Shown: positions 1-6,779, numbered from the stretch's first letter. The stretch: DNA of 12,731 nucleotides from Deltaproteobacteria bacterium (GCA_013287405.1 JABDDW010000044.1:1-12731), one strand, 5' to 3'. Numbers and translations are program-made. Notes: a model not told the origin generated them from the sequence alone.

Positions 1-894
1 CGTATAGATGAAGATCACTTGAAATTGATTGATGAAATTACAGAACAGGCAAGAGGTTCTGAAATTGAAGCCAAGTTCAATCAAGTCCTAGAAAAAACAA
101 GTGATCGCGTTCTGTCCTTTTATTTGGACCCCATTTTACGCAAAAGAATTACTGTCTCGGAATTTCTGGAATTCCTGTCCGAGCCATTACTTCCTTCAAA
201 GCTGCCATCTTTTAAGCATGCATATGATTATGGCCTCTTTGTGAAAGCCATAAATGGTGAGATCTCCTCGGAGATCAAAGCCTTTGCGTACTTCAATTGG
301 AAGAGAGGTTATATTTCTCACCCCCAGCTATCAGAGTTGTTAAAAGAGATAGCCAGCTCTAAGGAAGTAAATATCCAGGGTCATAGGGAAAAAAATAAAG
401 CCGTCTCATTTATATGGTATCCGAACAATCCAACGGGCGGCCCCACATGGACTCATACTAAGCTCATTATTGACGGTCAGGTTTGGAGTACAATGGGTGG
501 TTACGACAATATGGGCGATGAGGCTAGCTTTCAGAGACTTGCCAGAGCCCACAGAGACGATCGTTATTTTGAATTCAAAATTAGGACTAATGAAGATGAA
601 CTCGAGAGAATAAAATATCTTGTAGAAAATAATGAGAGGTCTGGAATATCTTGTGTTCAAGGTGCATGCGGCGCCCTAAGGAAAGCTGATATCATTTTTA
701 TACCCCCTCCATTCGATCAGATACCTTCACTCGCAGCAATTTATCTCACAATAAGAAGAGTTTTACCGGGCGGAGTAAGTAGCATTACATTTAGAGGCCG
801 AAACGTTGTTGGATCCTTTGTAAGTGCAGATATCCTCATGGATGGTTTTTTTATCGGCGCTGCTACATTTGTTGTTGAGAAAATGCTTCATTAG
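1..894 (+). CDS. 5'-truncated protein, possible circularly permuted papain-like (NlpC/P60-type) domain
   Basis: The frame is open from base 1 (codons CGT ATA GAT GAA GAT CAC precede the first TTG at 19), so the true start lies outside the window. Counting from that TTG, the visible part is 291 aa. The central segment has THTKLIIDG with His146, then a strand-like YFEFKIRTNEDELERIKYLVE (about 183-202), then SCVQGACGAL with Cys212 and Cys217. A His followed by a later Cys is the order expected in circularly permuted papain-like enzymes (YiiX/DUF4105/LRAT-type), which cleave or transfer acyl or amide groups; this assignment is inference. The C-terminus (about 235-291) is Gly-rich and hydrophobic and may be a membrane hairpin. 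The HTK...D element also faintly recalls a phospholipase D HxK motif, but the spacing is one residue short. A strong terminator follows 30 bp after the stop. Function unproven. Confidence 0.6.
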   Translation, partial: RIDEDHLKLIDEITEQARGSEIEAKFNQVLEKTSDRVLSFYLDPILRKRITVSEFLEFLSEPLLPSKLPSFKHAYDYGLFVKAINGEISSEIKAFAYFNWKRGYISHPQLSELLKEIASSKEVNIQGHREKNKAVSFIWYPNNPTGGPTWTHTKLIIDGQVWSTMGGYDNMGDEASFQRLARAHRDDRYFEFKIRTNEDELERIKYLVENNERSGISCVQGACGALRKADIIFIPPPFDQIPSLAAIYLTIRRVLPGGVSSITFRGRNVVGSFVSADILMDGFFIGAATFVVEKMLH

Positions 895-923
895 GTATCC
901 TTTTAGAACAGAAAACATTCTCG

Positions 924-957
924 GCTCACCTTGGCCCTGCCAGGGTGAGCTTGTTTT
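924..957 (+). terminator. Rho-independent terminator
   Basis: GCTCACC (924-930) pairs with GGTGAGC (944-950). The stem continues inward with a T-G wobble and TGGC/GCCA-type pairs to a 3-nt CCT loop, giving about 12 paired positions. It is followed directly by TTGTTTTT. It lies 30 bp after the stop codon of the first gene and ends that transcription unit. Confidence 0.85.
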
Positions 958-1349
958 TCGGTCCGACCTGCCATGAATGGGGCATGATAATAGAGCAAAA
1001 ATTTTTTTGAGTTTTGACCGACTCTAGCTCGCGATTCTTGAAAAATTTTCAAATGATTTTTTCGGAGGCAAGACATAGCCGACACTTCTCGGTGGGAGTT
1101 TTGCCTCAAAAGACGGACCTTTTTGTCAGAATCGACTAAAAGGTTGTAATTCAAAAAATAACTCCTCAATTTCCAAAAAATGGCGTGTCTCTTAATAGAA
1201 TAGGCGAGAAAAAATCAAAAGTTTTCAATAGTTGTCTCCATGCGGAACATTGGTGCCCATATTATAGACGGGAAGCATTGGGGCGTCTTTGCTAACTATC
1301 TAGAACTTAAGGAGTCCCGCTGGCTTGATTATTTCATCTCTGGGAAGGC
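958..1349. other. AT-rich intergenic spacer without a convincing gene
   Basis: About 390 bp between the terminator and the next gene. It contains one copy of a dispersed repeat (1012-1044), a weak AGACG/CGTCT inverted repeat (1266-1270 and 1284-1288) and a TATTAT (1260-1265) that could be a -10 box but has no matching -35. An AAGGAG at 1309-1314 sits 10 bp ahead of a TTG that opens only a 10-codon frame ending inside the next gene (stop 1355-1357); a leader peptide is possible but unsupported. The only long frame here, on the minus strand, runs through the terminator and does not look coding. Confidence 0.5.
1012..1044. repeat. Dispersed intergenic repeat, copy A
   Basis: TTTTGACCGACTC...GCGATTCTTGAAAA matches 4053-4085 at 27 of 33 aligned positions by eye, and similarity continues weakly to CAAAT at 1050-1054. 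Both copies lie in the same orientation about 120-135 bp after a gene end, outside coding sequence. This suggests a genome-wide noncoding repeat family or remnants of one. Confidence 0.4.
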
Positions 1350-2420
1350 GTGGATAAGTATATATTTTTAGCCATCTTAATTCTGATGCCAAGGGTTGCA
1401 ACTGCCGGCGGTCCAGCACCTCAACATTTAGAATTAAGAGACATTAACGGTGGACGAAGATTTAATGAACTTTGTGAGGACTGGCTATCGCATATCGCTA
1501 GAAAAACAGTTAGCGCAGTGAGGCATAGTTTTACTCCAGAGAATACTTTTGATGTCGACCTCGATTTAGTTCGAAGGCTCGTTGAATTTGAAAAGCTTTC
1601 GAGGCAAGGAGTTTATCCAAATCTTACCCTCATGGGTGTGGAATATGCGACGGCAGCGATGTATATCGCGGAAAATATAGATTTGAAGATCGGAGTGAGG
1701 CTTCTTCGGATAGACAATGATAATTTTCATCTTTATCAGCTCGCGAAAAAGAAAGGCGATTCTCAAATAATTGAGCAGATTAAGGACAGAGTTCGTAAAG
1801 AGATCTCAGAGGAAAAAGTAGAAGCAAAAGAGTCAACGCAAGTGGATTTCGAACTGCGCTCCGGCAAGACACTCCATCCCCTTCAATGGGATCCGACCAG
1901 ATATATTGGCCAGATTATTGACGTCACTTTTGGAAACGGAACAACCATAGCAATGGAAGTTCGAACTGTTTATGACAAACCAATTTCGGTGAGACGAATA
2001 TTTCAACAGGTTCACTCCCATGCTCGGCTTGGGAAGGAGGGTGGTAACCGCACTCGAGAAGTAGTTTCAGATATTCTACTTTTTAAAAATGGCGACGCTC
2101 TTGCCTCAGCGGCTACATCCAACATGCCAGATACAACGAGCGGCTCCCCCGAAAGTGTATTTTTTGTGGAAGACTCCAAAGAGCCAAATATTAGTAAAGT
2201 TCTGCATGTGCACACCCATCCAAGTGCTGTCCCATTTTCCTACGCAGATGTAGTTAGTGAGAAAGGGTTAAGAACTCATTTTGAACATCAAGTACCTTGG
2301 GCATCGTTCGAAACCATTGTGCTTCCTGAATGCAAGGGGTGTGACGCAATTTATTATACCTACAATCCTGCGTCCTCAAGAAATCTGATTTTAGATGACA
2401 CATATGAGTCGCCTCGGTAG
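1350..2420 (+). CDS. Secreted protein with C-terminal JAMM/MPN-like metalloprotease signature
   Basis: 356 aa from a GTG start. No other start codon lies between the in-frame stop at 1326-1328 and the hydrophobic core. GGGAAGG (1342-1348) is unusually close to the GTG. Residues 1-19 form a signal peptide (MDK then IFLAILILM, AxA-like cleavage after VATA), so the protein should be exported. Residues 60-160 are mainly charged and helical. The C-terminal third carries REVVSDILLF (Glu237) and, 51 residues later, VHTHPSAVPFSYADV (His288, His290, Ser297, Asp300). Glu, HxH and SxxD in this order and spacing are the metal-site signature of JAMM peptidases (RadC, Rpn11, AfJAMM), which remove isopeptide-linked or C-terminal modifiers. 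HxH to Asp is one residue shorter than usual (x9 rather than x10). A second HxH (222-224) precedes it. An exported JAMM enzyme would be unusual. The gene stands alone, with more than 400 bp on each side. Confidence 0.6.
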   Translation: MDKYIFLAILILMPRVATAGGPAPQHLELRDINGGRRFNELCEDWLSHIARKTVSAVRHSFTPENTFDVDLDLVRRLVEFEKLSRQGVYPNLTLMGVEYATAAMYIAENIDLKIGVRLLRIDNDNFHLYQLAKKKGDSQIIEQIKDRVRKEISEEKVEAKESTQVDFELRSGKTLHPLQWDPTRYIGQIIDVTFGNGTTIAMEVRTVYDKPISVRRIFQQVHSHARLGKEGGNRTREVVSDILLFKNGDALASAATSNMPDTTSGSPESVFFVEDSKEPNISKVLHVHTHPSAVPFSYADVVSEKGLRTHFEHQVPWASFETIVLPECKGCDAIYYTYNPASSRNLILDDTYESPR

Positions 2421-2480
2421 CCCCAGTGATAGAAGATTTTGAAGCCGGAAAATCAGAAACCATACGATTTTAGGAGGGGT

Positions 2481-2597
2481 TTGAAGATTTTGAAACCTGT
2501 AAAGGTCATGCGAGCTTTTCTAGAATTTTCGCGCCTGAGATCGCAAGCCTTTTCTACGGATTCGAGGGAGACTTTTGTCGTTCGAGACTTTTTGTGA
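2481..2597 (+). CDS. Possible 38-aa small protein (doubtful)
   Basis: A TTG-started frame of 38 codons lies just behind TAGGAGGGGT (AGGAGG 2472-2477; only 3 nt to TTG 2481, or about 10 nt from the end of AGGAGGGG to the in-frame TTG 2490). The product would start MKILKPVKVMRAFLEFSRL and is basic with no hydrophobic core or motif. The SD-like sequence is the only positive evidence. It lies 60 bp after the JAMM-like gene on the same strand, and the surrounding sequence is of the same AT-rich spacer type as elsewhere in the window. Confidence 0.2.
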   Translation: MKILKPVKVMRAFLEFSRLRSQAFSTDSRETFVVRDFL

Positions 2598-2709
2598 GCT
2601 TCATAAACGTTTAAACTACAAAAGAAAGTCATAAAAATTCAAAAAATCTTTGACGCGCCTCGAGCTTTCAAACACTTGATTCGACGCTATCAAGTGAAAA
2701 TGAAAATAT

Positions 2710-2763
2710 ATTAATCCTGACTTTCCAGTCTCACAAAATTTGTTCAACATTGTGGGGATTAAT
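2710..2763. repeat. Spaced inverted repeat upstream of methyltransferase-like gene
   Basis: ATTAATCC (2710-2717) is the exact reverse complement of GGATTAAT (2756-2763). A second pair, CACAA (2732-2736) and TTGTG (2750-2754), lies inside it. The spacing is asymmetric, so a single clean hairpin is unlikely. It could be an operator pair for the gene starting about 80 bp downstream, or chance in AT-rich DNA. Confidence 0.3.
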
Positions 2764-2844
2764 TGAAAACGTTGAGTCGGGTCTTAGCCCTCTGGAAAAA
2801 CGGATAAATCACGCCTCCTCAGAGCTGACTACAAAAGAGAAGAC

Positions 2845-3918
2845 TTGACGTCCAATTCCCCCCCCAAAAATAACGAAAAAGCGGTCTATCCTTTGCAGTA
2901 TTCTCTTGGACTTATGAAATATGTACCACGGCTAATTTCTGCAAACGAAAATCAAAACCTTTTGTCTGCGGTGCTTATCTGCGTCTTTTTGTCGACGAGT
3001 TCGACAGGGGGTGCTTCGGAGGATAGCGTTAAGACGCCTCCATCTCCCAAAAGAATTGAAATTCCAGCGTATTGCGAACCCCTAATCGCCCGGTTAGCTG
3101 AAAATCGTGGAAAGAAAATTTCTGCTGTTATTGAGAGTAATCGATTTCAGGTTATGAGGGGGCTTAAGAAGCATGAGGACTTCTTTGGTCCACCCTTTAG
3201 CCGAATGCTAGCGCGCCTTGGGAAAGGAGATATCTTAGTTGACGTCGGTGCGGGCACTGCCTCTGCCTTACTGGATTATGAAGACGAAATCAAATTCGGT
3301 CGATACGTTAAAAATCCTGAGGATCGACCTGAGGTCGTGAGTATCATCGCGAGCTTACCAACGAAAGAACATTACACGCCTTTGCCCGGCATTAGCCAAA
3401 CAGATTTCAATCGGGCCATTAACCGCTTAAGTATTGCCATGACTGAGTTGAGTCCTAACGACTTTAGGGTCTTGCATGGAAGATTACTTGAAGATATTCC
3501 GATTGAGGAAATTGCAAAACCCGGGACGGTCGCCGGTTTAATAGATAAAGTTGGTGCGTGTGCTTATACTGAAAATCTTACCGAAGATCTTAGCAAAGAG
3601 ATATCTCTTTTGAAAGAAGGCGGAGAAGGCTTCCTCGACTTCCATAATTTTACGCAAATTTATCCTTACTTAGAAGAGGGATTTGATTTACAAACTGTGC
3701 TCGGCGCCCGGAACCCAGTTCAAGATCGAAAGATGTCTATTCCTCAGTTTCTGTCGCATGTGCAAGGAATAAAAGTAATAGACGCCGACCAGTTTGGTCG
3801 CGTCTATTTTATAAAAACAAGTGAGATAGTCAAAGTGCCTCTCCTTAGACTTCGATATATTGACGATGAAACTCCACCCCCCACACGAATCTTTACTTTT
3901 GATCCGCCTTTGAAATGA
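2845..3918 (+). CDS. Exported protein with class I SAM-methyltransferase-like fold signature
   Basis: 357 aa from TTG 2845 (weak AGAGAAG upstream). An in-frame ATG at 2914 (residue 24) gives a more normal signal peptide of about 33 residues and may be the true start. The hydrophobic stretch LLSAVLICVFLS (39-50) followed by STGGA|SED suggests export; the Cys in it does not make a lipobox. The mature part has DILVDVGAGTAS (129-140), a good SAM-binding motif I. Later come GLIDKVGACAYTENL (231-245) and SLLKEGGEGFLDF (254-266), which match the motif IV and 'LLkpGG' strand region of Rossmann methyltransferases. Such enzymes move a methyl group from S-adenosylmethionine, a cytoplasmic cofactor, so an export signal on this fold is odd. 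It may bind another ligand, or the hydrophobic segment may be a membrane anchor. Substrate unknown. A hairpin 30 bp after the stop may end the transcript. Confidence 0.6.
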   Translation: MTSNSPPKNNEKAVYPLQYSLGLMKYVPRLISANENQNLLSAVLICVFLSTSSTGGASEDSVKTPPSPKRIEIPAYCEPLIARLAENRGKKISAVIESNRFQVMRGLKKHEDFFGPPFSRMLARLGKGDILVDVGAGTASALLDYEDEIKFGRYVKNPEDRPEVVSIIASLPTKEHYTPLPGISQTDFNRAINRLSIAMTELSPNDFRVLHGRLLEDIPIEEIAKPGTVAGLIDKVGACAYTENLTEDLSKEISLLKEGGEGFLDFHNFTQIYPYLEEGFDLQTVLGARNPVQDRKMSIPQFLSHVQGIKVIDADQFGRVYFIKTSEIVKVPLLRLRYIDDETPPPTRIFTFDPPLK

Positions 3919-3947
3919 GTGGTATTTCAAAATGAGATATGGTTCCT

Positions 3948-3983
3948 GGCCGTCGCTGGATAGAAAGAATCTTCAGCGACGCC
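3948..3983 (+). terminator. Probable terminator hairpin after methyltransferase-like gene
   Basis: CGTCGCTG (3951-3958) pairs exactly with CAGCGACG (3974-3981). GG (3948-3949) and CC (3982-3983) extend the stem across a one-base bulge, with a 15-nt loop. The tract behind it (AATGAAAGTTCTTATTTTAG) is only partly T-rich, so termination may be inefficient. It starts 30 bp after the stop codon. Confidence 0.5.
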
Positions 3984-4052
3984 AATGAAAGTTCTTATTT
4001 TAGATTTTCTCGTTCGACAGACTATGCCTTAACGAGCTAAAATTCTGTGAGA

Positions 4053-4085
4053 TTTTGCCCGACTTTTCCTTGCGATACTTGAAAA
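4053..4085. repeat. Dispersed intergenic repeat, copy B
   Basis: TTTTGCCCGACTT...GCGATACTTGAAAA, the partner of copy A at 1012-1044 (27 of 33 positions identical, same orientation). It sits in the 387-bp spacer between the methyltransferase-like gene and the broken recombinase. The rest of that spacer (3984-4188) shows no gene. Confidence 0.4.
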
Positions 4086-4188
4086 AATCTCCAAATTTAA
4101 AAGTCGGTACACACCTTGAAACTCGAACCTTCTCTACGGAAAAATTGGATTTTGAAAATGTCTCGATCGATTTTGAACTTTTAAAACT

Positions 4189-4268
4189 ATATTATGTGGA
4201 GTAGTTACTTATGTGGAGTTGGGCCCACTTCCCCGAGTGGAGGGGCCCGTTTGGACGCCACATAATAT
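4189..4268. repeat. Inverted/direct TTATGTGG repeat cluster upstream of recombinase
   Basis: ATATTATGTGG (4189-4199) is the perfect reverse complement of CCACATAATAT (4258-4268). TTATGTGGAGT also occurs twice in direct orientation (4192-4202 and 4209-4219, 17 bp apart). Between the arms lies a GC-rich hairpin: CCACT (4225-4229) pairs with AGTGG (4236-4240) across TCCCCG, and GGGC (4221-4224) pairs with GCCC (4245-4248). The arrangement of short arms next to a tyrosine recombinase gene fits a recombination or end site of a mobile element, or an operator of the recombinase. No second copy was found downstream in the window. Confidence 0.6.
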
Positions 4269-4305
4269 TTGGTGTAAACCGGGACCTTTATTTTAAGGAG
4301 GTCCT

Positions 4306-5497
4306 ATGTTTGAAGAATTATTTCACGCCCCACTTTCTCTAAAATTACATCAAATGATGCCGATGGTTGAAGAGAGGGTTCGGTTCCTAACCCATTTGAA
4401 AAGTCAGGGCTACGCTCGTAACTCGCTGATTGTTCGGGCATCTTTGCTGTTGTCTGTTGTGGATGCCATAGCTGTCAGCAAGGGAAATCCCATCTCTAGG
4501 AGTGATATTGCCAATCAAGTAGAGCGATGGATTCAAAAGAAGAAGTTCCGCAATCAGGCTCTTCGTCGGCGGATGGTAACGAGGCTCGCAATCCAGTGGG
4601 TTTTGTTTCTTGGGAAACTTAAGACTGAAACCTATGGGAGCAATCTCACTCCCTCACACTTAGACGCTCTCAATCGGTATCTTAACTTCTTGAAAAATGA
4701 AAAGGAAGCTGCGGAAACGACAATTGTGAATAGTCGACGACTTTTATCGGTCTTTTTGCAATGGGCCACAAAAAATAACATTCAGTTGCGAGATCTGACA
4801 CTCCAAAATGTGGACGAGTATATTAAGTTTAAAGGGTCAAAGTTGACTCGGAGATCCATGTCCACCGTAGTCGCTAGGTTAAAGTCGTTCTTAGCTTTTT
4901 GTGAACAAAACCAGATTTGCCCAGAAAAATTATCCCAAGGCTTACATGGGCCGCGGATATTTCTTTATGAGAATTTACCTTTAGGGCCGTCATGGGCATC
5001 AGTTCAAAAGCTTCTTTCTGAGCCAGACTTAAAAACGGCCCAGGGGAAACGCGATAGAGCCATATTATTATTACTGGCCGTCTATGGATTAAGAAGTGCG
5101 GAGGTTGTGGCGCTAACGCTTGAAGATATTGATTGGTCAGAAGAAACTATTAAAGTGGTCCGGGCTAAAAATGGCCGCCATCAAGTGTTCCCTCTGACAA
5201 AAGAAGTTGGAGAAGCCATCGTCTTATATCTTAAGGGGGCGCGACCCAAGACAAATTACCGGGAGATATTTTTATCTATCATAGCCCCTTGGGCTCCGAT
5301 GTCACCTGGGAATGCATGCGTGTGCGTCCAATTTGATCAATAAGAAAGTTTCTTTAAAGGGGATCGCTGACCACTTGGGGCACCTAGGAATGAAGTCTGT
5401 CAAGACTTATGCAAAGGTAGACCTAAACGGGCTTCGTGAAGTCGGTGATTTTGATTTAGGGGGACTGGCATGGGGTACGTGTGCCCTGAATGGCTGA
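4306..5497 (+). pseudogene. Tyrosine recombinase/integrase, broken by internal deletion and frameshift
   Basis: It starts at ATG 4306 behind a very strong Shine-Dalgarno (AAGGAGGT, 4295-4302). The first frame (345 aa, to 5343) has a SAM-like N-terminal core-binding region (about 135-215) and the start of the catalytic domain: box I arginine in VYGLRSAEVVALTLEDIDW, the beta-hairpin lysine in VVRAKNGRHQVFPL, then IFLSIIAPWAPMSPG. Here the frame is lost. The next frame (from 5312) resumes with HACASNLINKKVSLKGIADHLGH and the nucleophile region SVKTYAKVDLNGLREV. In intact relatives roughly 25-30 residues including HxLR precede this HACAS segment; only the last His remains, and ATG stands where the Arg codon should be. 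The catalytic HxxR is therefore missing and the enzyme should be dead. These recombinases move or resolve mobile elements; the repeat cluster just upstream may be their site. A copy with so little other decay suggests recent inactivation. Confidence 0.85.
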
Positions 5498-5708
5498 GTC
5501 TGCCGAATCTTCTTTTACAACCGACCCGATTTATACCAAGGTATTTACAGAAATCTCATATCCTTCGTCGGCGTCATTTTCGAAGCTCAGCGAGAAGTAG
5601 TCCTAGGTGACTTTTCCCTAGAGCTTTTTAGGGCGACAGATTTTTTGATCTTGGCCACGTGACCCAGAAATTTCATTTTACCGGAGTTACATCGATCAAA
5701 GTTTCATC
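5498..5708. other. Spacer after recombinase, one weak hairpin
   Basis: No gene was recognised. CCCTA (5616-5620) and TAGGG (5629-5633) form a short stem with an 8-nt loop, followed 8 bp later by TTTTTT (5641-5646). This is a weak candidate terminator for the recombinase transcript. Confidence 0.3.
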
Positions 5709-5912
5709 TTAATCTAATTGGCTGCAAAGGTAATTAGCACACAAATTATGGTCTTCATAAATTTGTGCCCAACCGTTATATTTGTTATCGTTTTGTATCC
5801 ATTTCATTATATCAATGGGGAAAATGACTTTATTAAATGTTCCGTGGCGATTTTTGCGAAACTTTTTTTTGTCACTGCCACCAGAGACTGACGGCATCAC
5901 GGAGAATCTCAA
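5709..5912 (-). CDS. Unknown 67-aa protein or gene fragment (doubtful)
   Basis: A minus-strand frame with a TTG start and no clear ribosome binding site. The C-terminal half reads like real protein (IMKWIQNDNKYNGWAQIYED, then a Cys-containing end with NLCANYLC), with two Trp and several aromatic residues that are uncommon in random frames. The N-terminal half is Ser/Lys rich. It may be the C-terminal remnant of a longer gene cut by the mobile-element events around it. A competing plus-strand frame covers 5782-5976, so at most one is real. No family recognised. Confidence 0.25.
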   Translation of the reverse strand: MRFSVMPSVSGGSDKKKFRKNRHGTFNKVIFPIDIMKWIQNDNKYNGWAQIYEDHNLCANYLCSQLD

Positions 5913-5930
5913 GGTTCTGCCTGTGCAAGA

Positions 5931-5936
5931 TATAAT
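5931..5936 (+). promoter_or_regulatory. Candidate -10 box (TATAAT) of the toxin-antitoxin operon
   Basis: A perfect TATAAT lies 75 bp before the preferred toxin start. No good -35 is seen at 16-18 bp spacing (CTCAAG/TCAAGG region), so promoter strength would depend on other features. The assignment rests on one hexamer and position. Confidence 0.3.
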
Positions 5937-6010
5937 GGCTAAGGTGGTAAATCTATTCCCGTCCGGTCAGAAATAACTTGCCAAATATGGTAACTTTTGG
6001 TAGTCTGTTT

Positions 6011-6304
6011 ATGATGAAGCGTCGTGAGTATGCGATCAGCATTGTGGTGAATCAGAAGAAGATCACTAAGCTTATTATTGATCCCCACTTTGAGGAAAAG
6101 CATGCTGCAAGCATCACTGACGACATCATTATTGAACTGGTCAAGACGCTCGATGGTCAATTCATCGAGCCTGACGACGAGAATCTACCGTTCAGTTATT
6201 TTAGTACCGATAAAATAGAACTGAACGGCAAGTTTTATAAACTTGTATGGCTTCTCGAAGATGACCAAATCTATATTGGCGTCGTGAACGCTTACCGGAG
6301 GTAA
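6011..6304 (+). CDS. Putative type II toxin of a toxin-first TA pair
   Basis: 97 aa from ATG 6011 (ATG 6014 is equally possible; TTG 5978 and ATG 5987 would add about 8-11 residues but have no ribosome site). The N-terminal strand YAISIVVNQKKITKLIIDPH is followed by helix EEKHAASITDDIIIELVKTL and the C-terminal strands KIELNGKFYKLVWLLEDD and IYIGVVNAYRR. The short size, one helix plus beta strands, basic C-terminal YRR and position directly before an HTH gene resemble RelE/HigB- or DUF4258-type RNA-cleaving toxins. The fold call is by appearance only. Stop TAA overlaps the antitoxin ribosome site (GGAGG inside the last codons), so the two should be translationally coupled. In such pairs the antitoxin neutralises the toxin by direct binding and represses the operon. 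Confidence 0.55.
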   Translation: MMKRREYAISIVVNQKKITKLIIDPHFEEKHAASITDDIIIELVKTLDGQFIEPDDENLPFSYFSTDKIELNGKFYKLVWLLEDDQIYIGVVNAYRR

Positions 6305-6307
6305 ACC

Positions 6308-6610
6308 ATGGGTTTTCCAAGTCAGTCTGAAATTAAGCGAGCTCTTAAAAAGCTTGAAAAAGCTGAAGGCACACTGGCCCCCCCAGCCAATCCAACACCT
6401 CTAGAGAAATTCCGTCATGATATTCAACAAAAGTTTGTGGGCTACAAGCTCACAAAAAGAATATCACAACGGGATATGGCTGAGAGGCTTGGCGTGGATG
6501 AGGGCAAGGTCAGTAAGATCTTGCACAATCGCATCAGTGAGTTTTCAACAGACAGGCTGATTCATTTGTATGAGAAACTCGACCCAAAATTGAAGCTGAA
6601 GGTCGGCTGA
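6308..6610 (+). CDS. XRE-family HTH antitoxin
   Basis: 100 aa from ATG 6308, 3 nt after the toxin stop. Its Shine-Dalgarno GGAGG (6298-6302) lies within the end of the toxin gene. Residues 50-85 form a classical XRE/Cro helix-turn-helix (RISQRDMAERLGVDEGKVSK, then ILHNRISEFSTDRL). The N-terminal 35 residues are Lys/Pro rich and could contact the toxin. The toxin-antitoxin order is that of HigBA-type systems, where the HTH antitoxin binds the toxin and the operon promoter. No other co-directional gene follows, so the pair forms a unit. Confidence 0.75.
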   Translation: MGFPSQSEIKRALKKLEKAEGTLAPPANPTPLEKFRHDIQQKFVGYKLTKRISQRDMAERLGVDEGKVSKILHNRISEFSTDRLIHLYEKLDPKLKLKVG

Positions 6611-6612
6611 AC

Positions 6613-6744
6613 TCAGTTTGGCTGTTCTTTGGCTTCTCGAGCACCTAAAGGCTTGAAATCATTTCGATCGGATCGAATCCGCCAAATATTTTCAGGGAAT
6701 TGACCCAAGAAGCGATAAATAGTGAGAATCAAAAACCAAAGGCT
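6613..6744 (-). pseudogene. Protein-like remnant, 43 codons, minus strand
   Basis: An open frame from just after a stop at 6745-6747 to TGA at 6613-6615. It encodes SLWFLILTIYRFLGQFPENI followed by WRIRSDRNDFKPLGAREAKE. The amphipathic, Trp/Arg-rich sequence looks like the C-terminal end of a real protein. A start is unclear (TTG 6732 possible, no ribosome site) and the upstream part is lost. It converges on the antitoxin gene with 2 bp between stops. Most likely a decayed gene end; family not recognised. Confidence 0.35.
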
Positions 6745-6779
6745 TCAAGGGGTTATCGAGGTCGCAAAAGAAGAACCGT

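Larger units (their letters stand above)
2421..2844. other. AT-rich intergenic spacer
   Basis: 424 bp with no clear terminator after the upstream gene. It holds a good AGGAGG-type site at 2472-2477 in front of a 38-codon frame (listed separately) and an inverted repeat at 2710-2763. No promoter with both boxes was recognised. Confidence 0.4.

Noticed and set aside
454..510. Phospholipase D HxK(x)4D motif in the first gene
   Set aside because: The spacing is one residue short, no second HxK copy exists in the visible part, and the later Cys pattern fits a papain-like fold better.
903..1169. 88-codon minus-strand frame
   Set aside because: It runs through the strong terminator and the dispersed repeat and shows no motif or ribosome site.
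5782..5976. 64-codon plus-strand frame before the toxin
   Set aside because: No motif or signal, and it overlaps a more protein-like minus frame; its end abuts the TA leader. Kept only as an alternative.
6663..6677. 15-bp palindrome TTCGATC-G-GATCGAA as an operator
   Set aside because: It lies inside the protein-like minus-strand frame (codons for RIRSDRN), so the symmetry may be coincidental.
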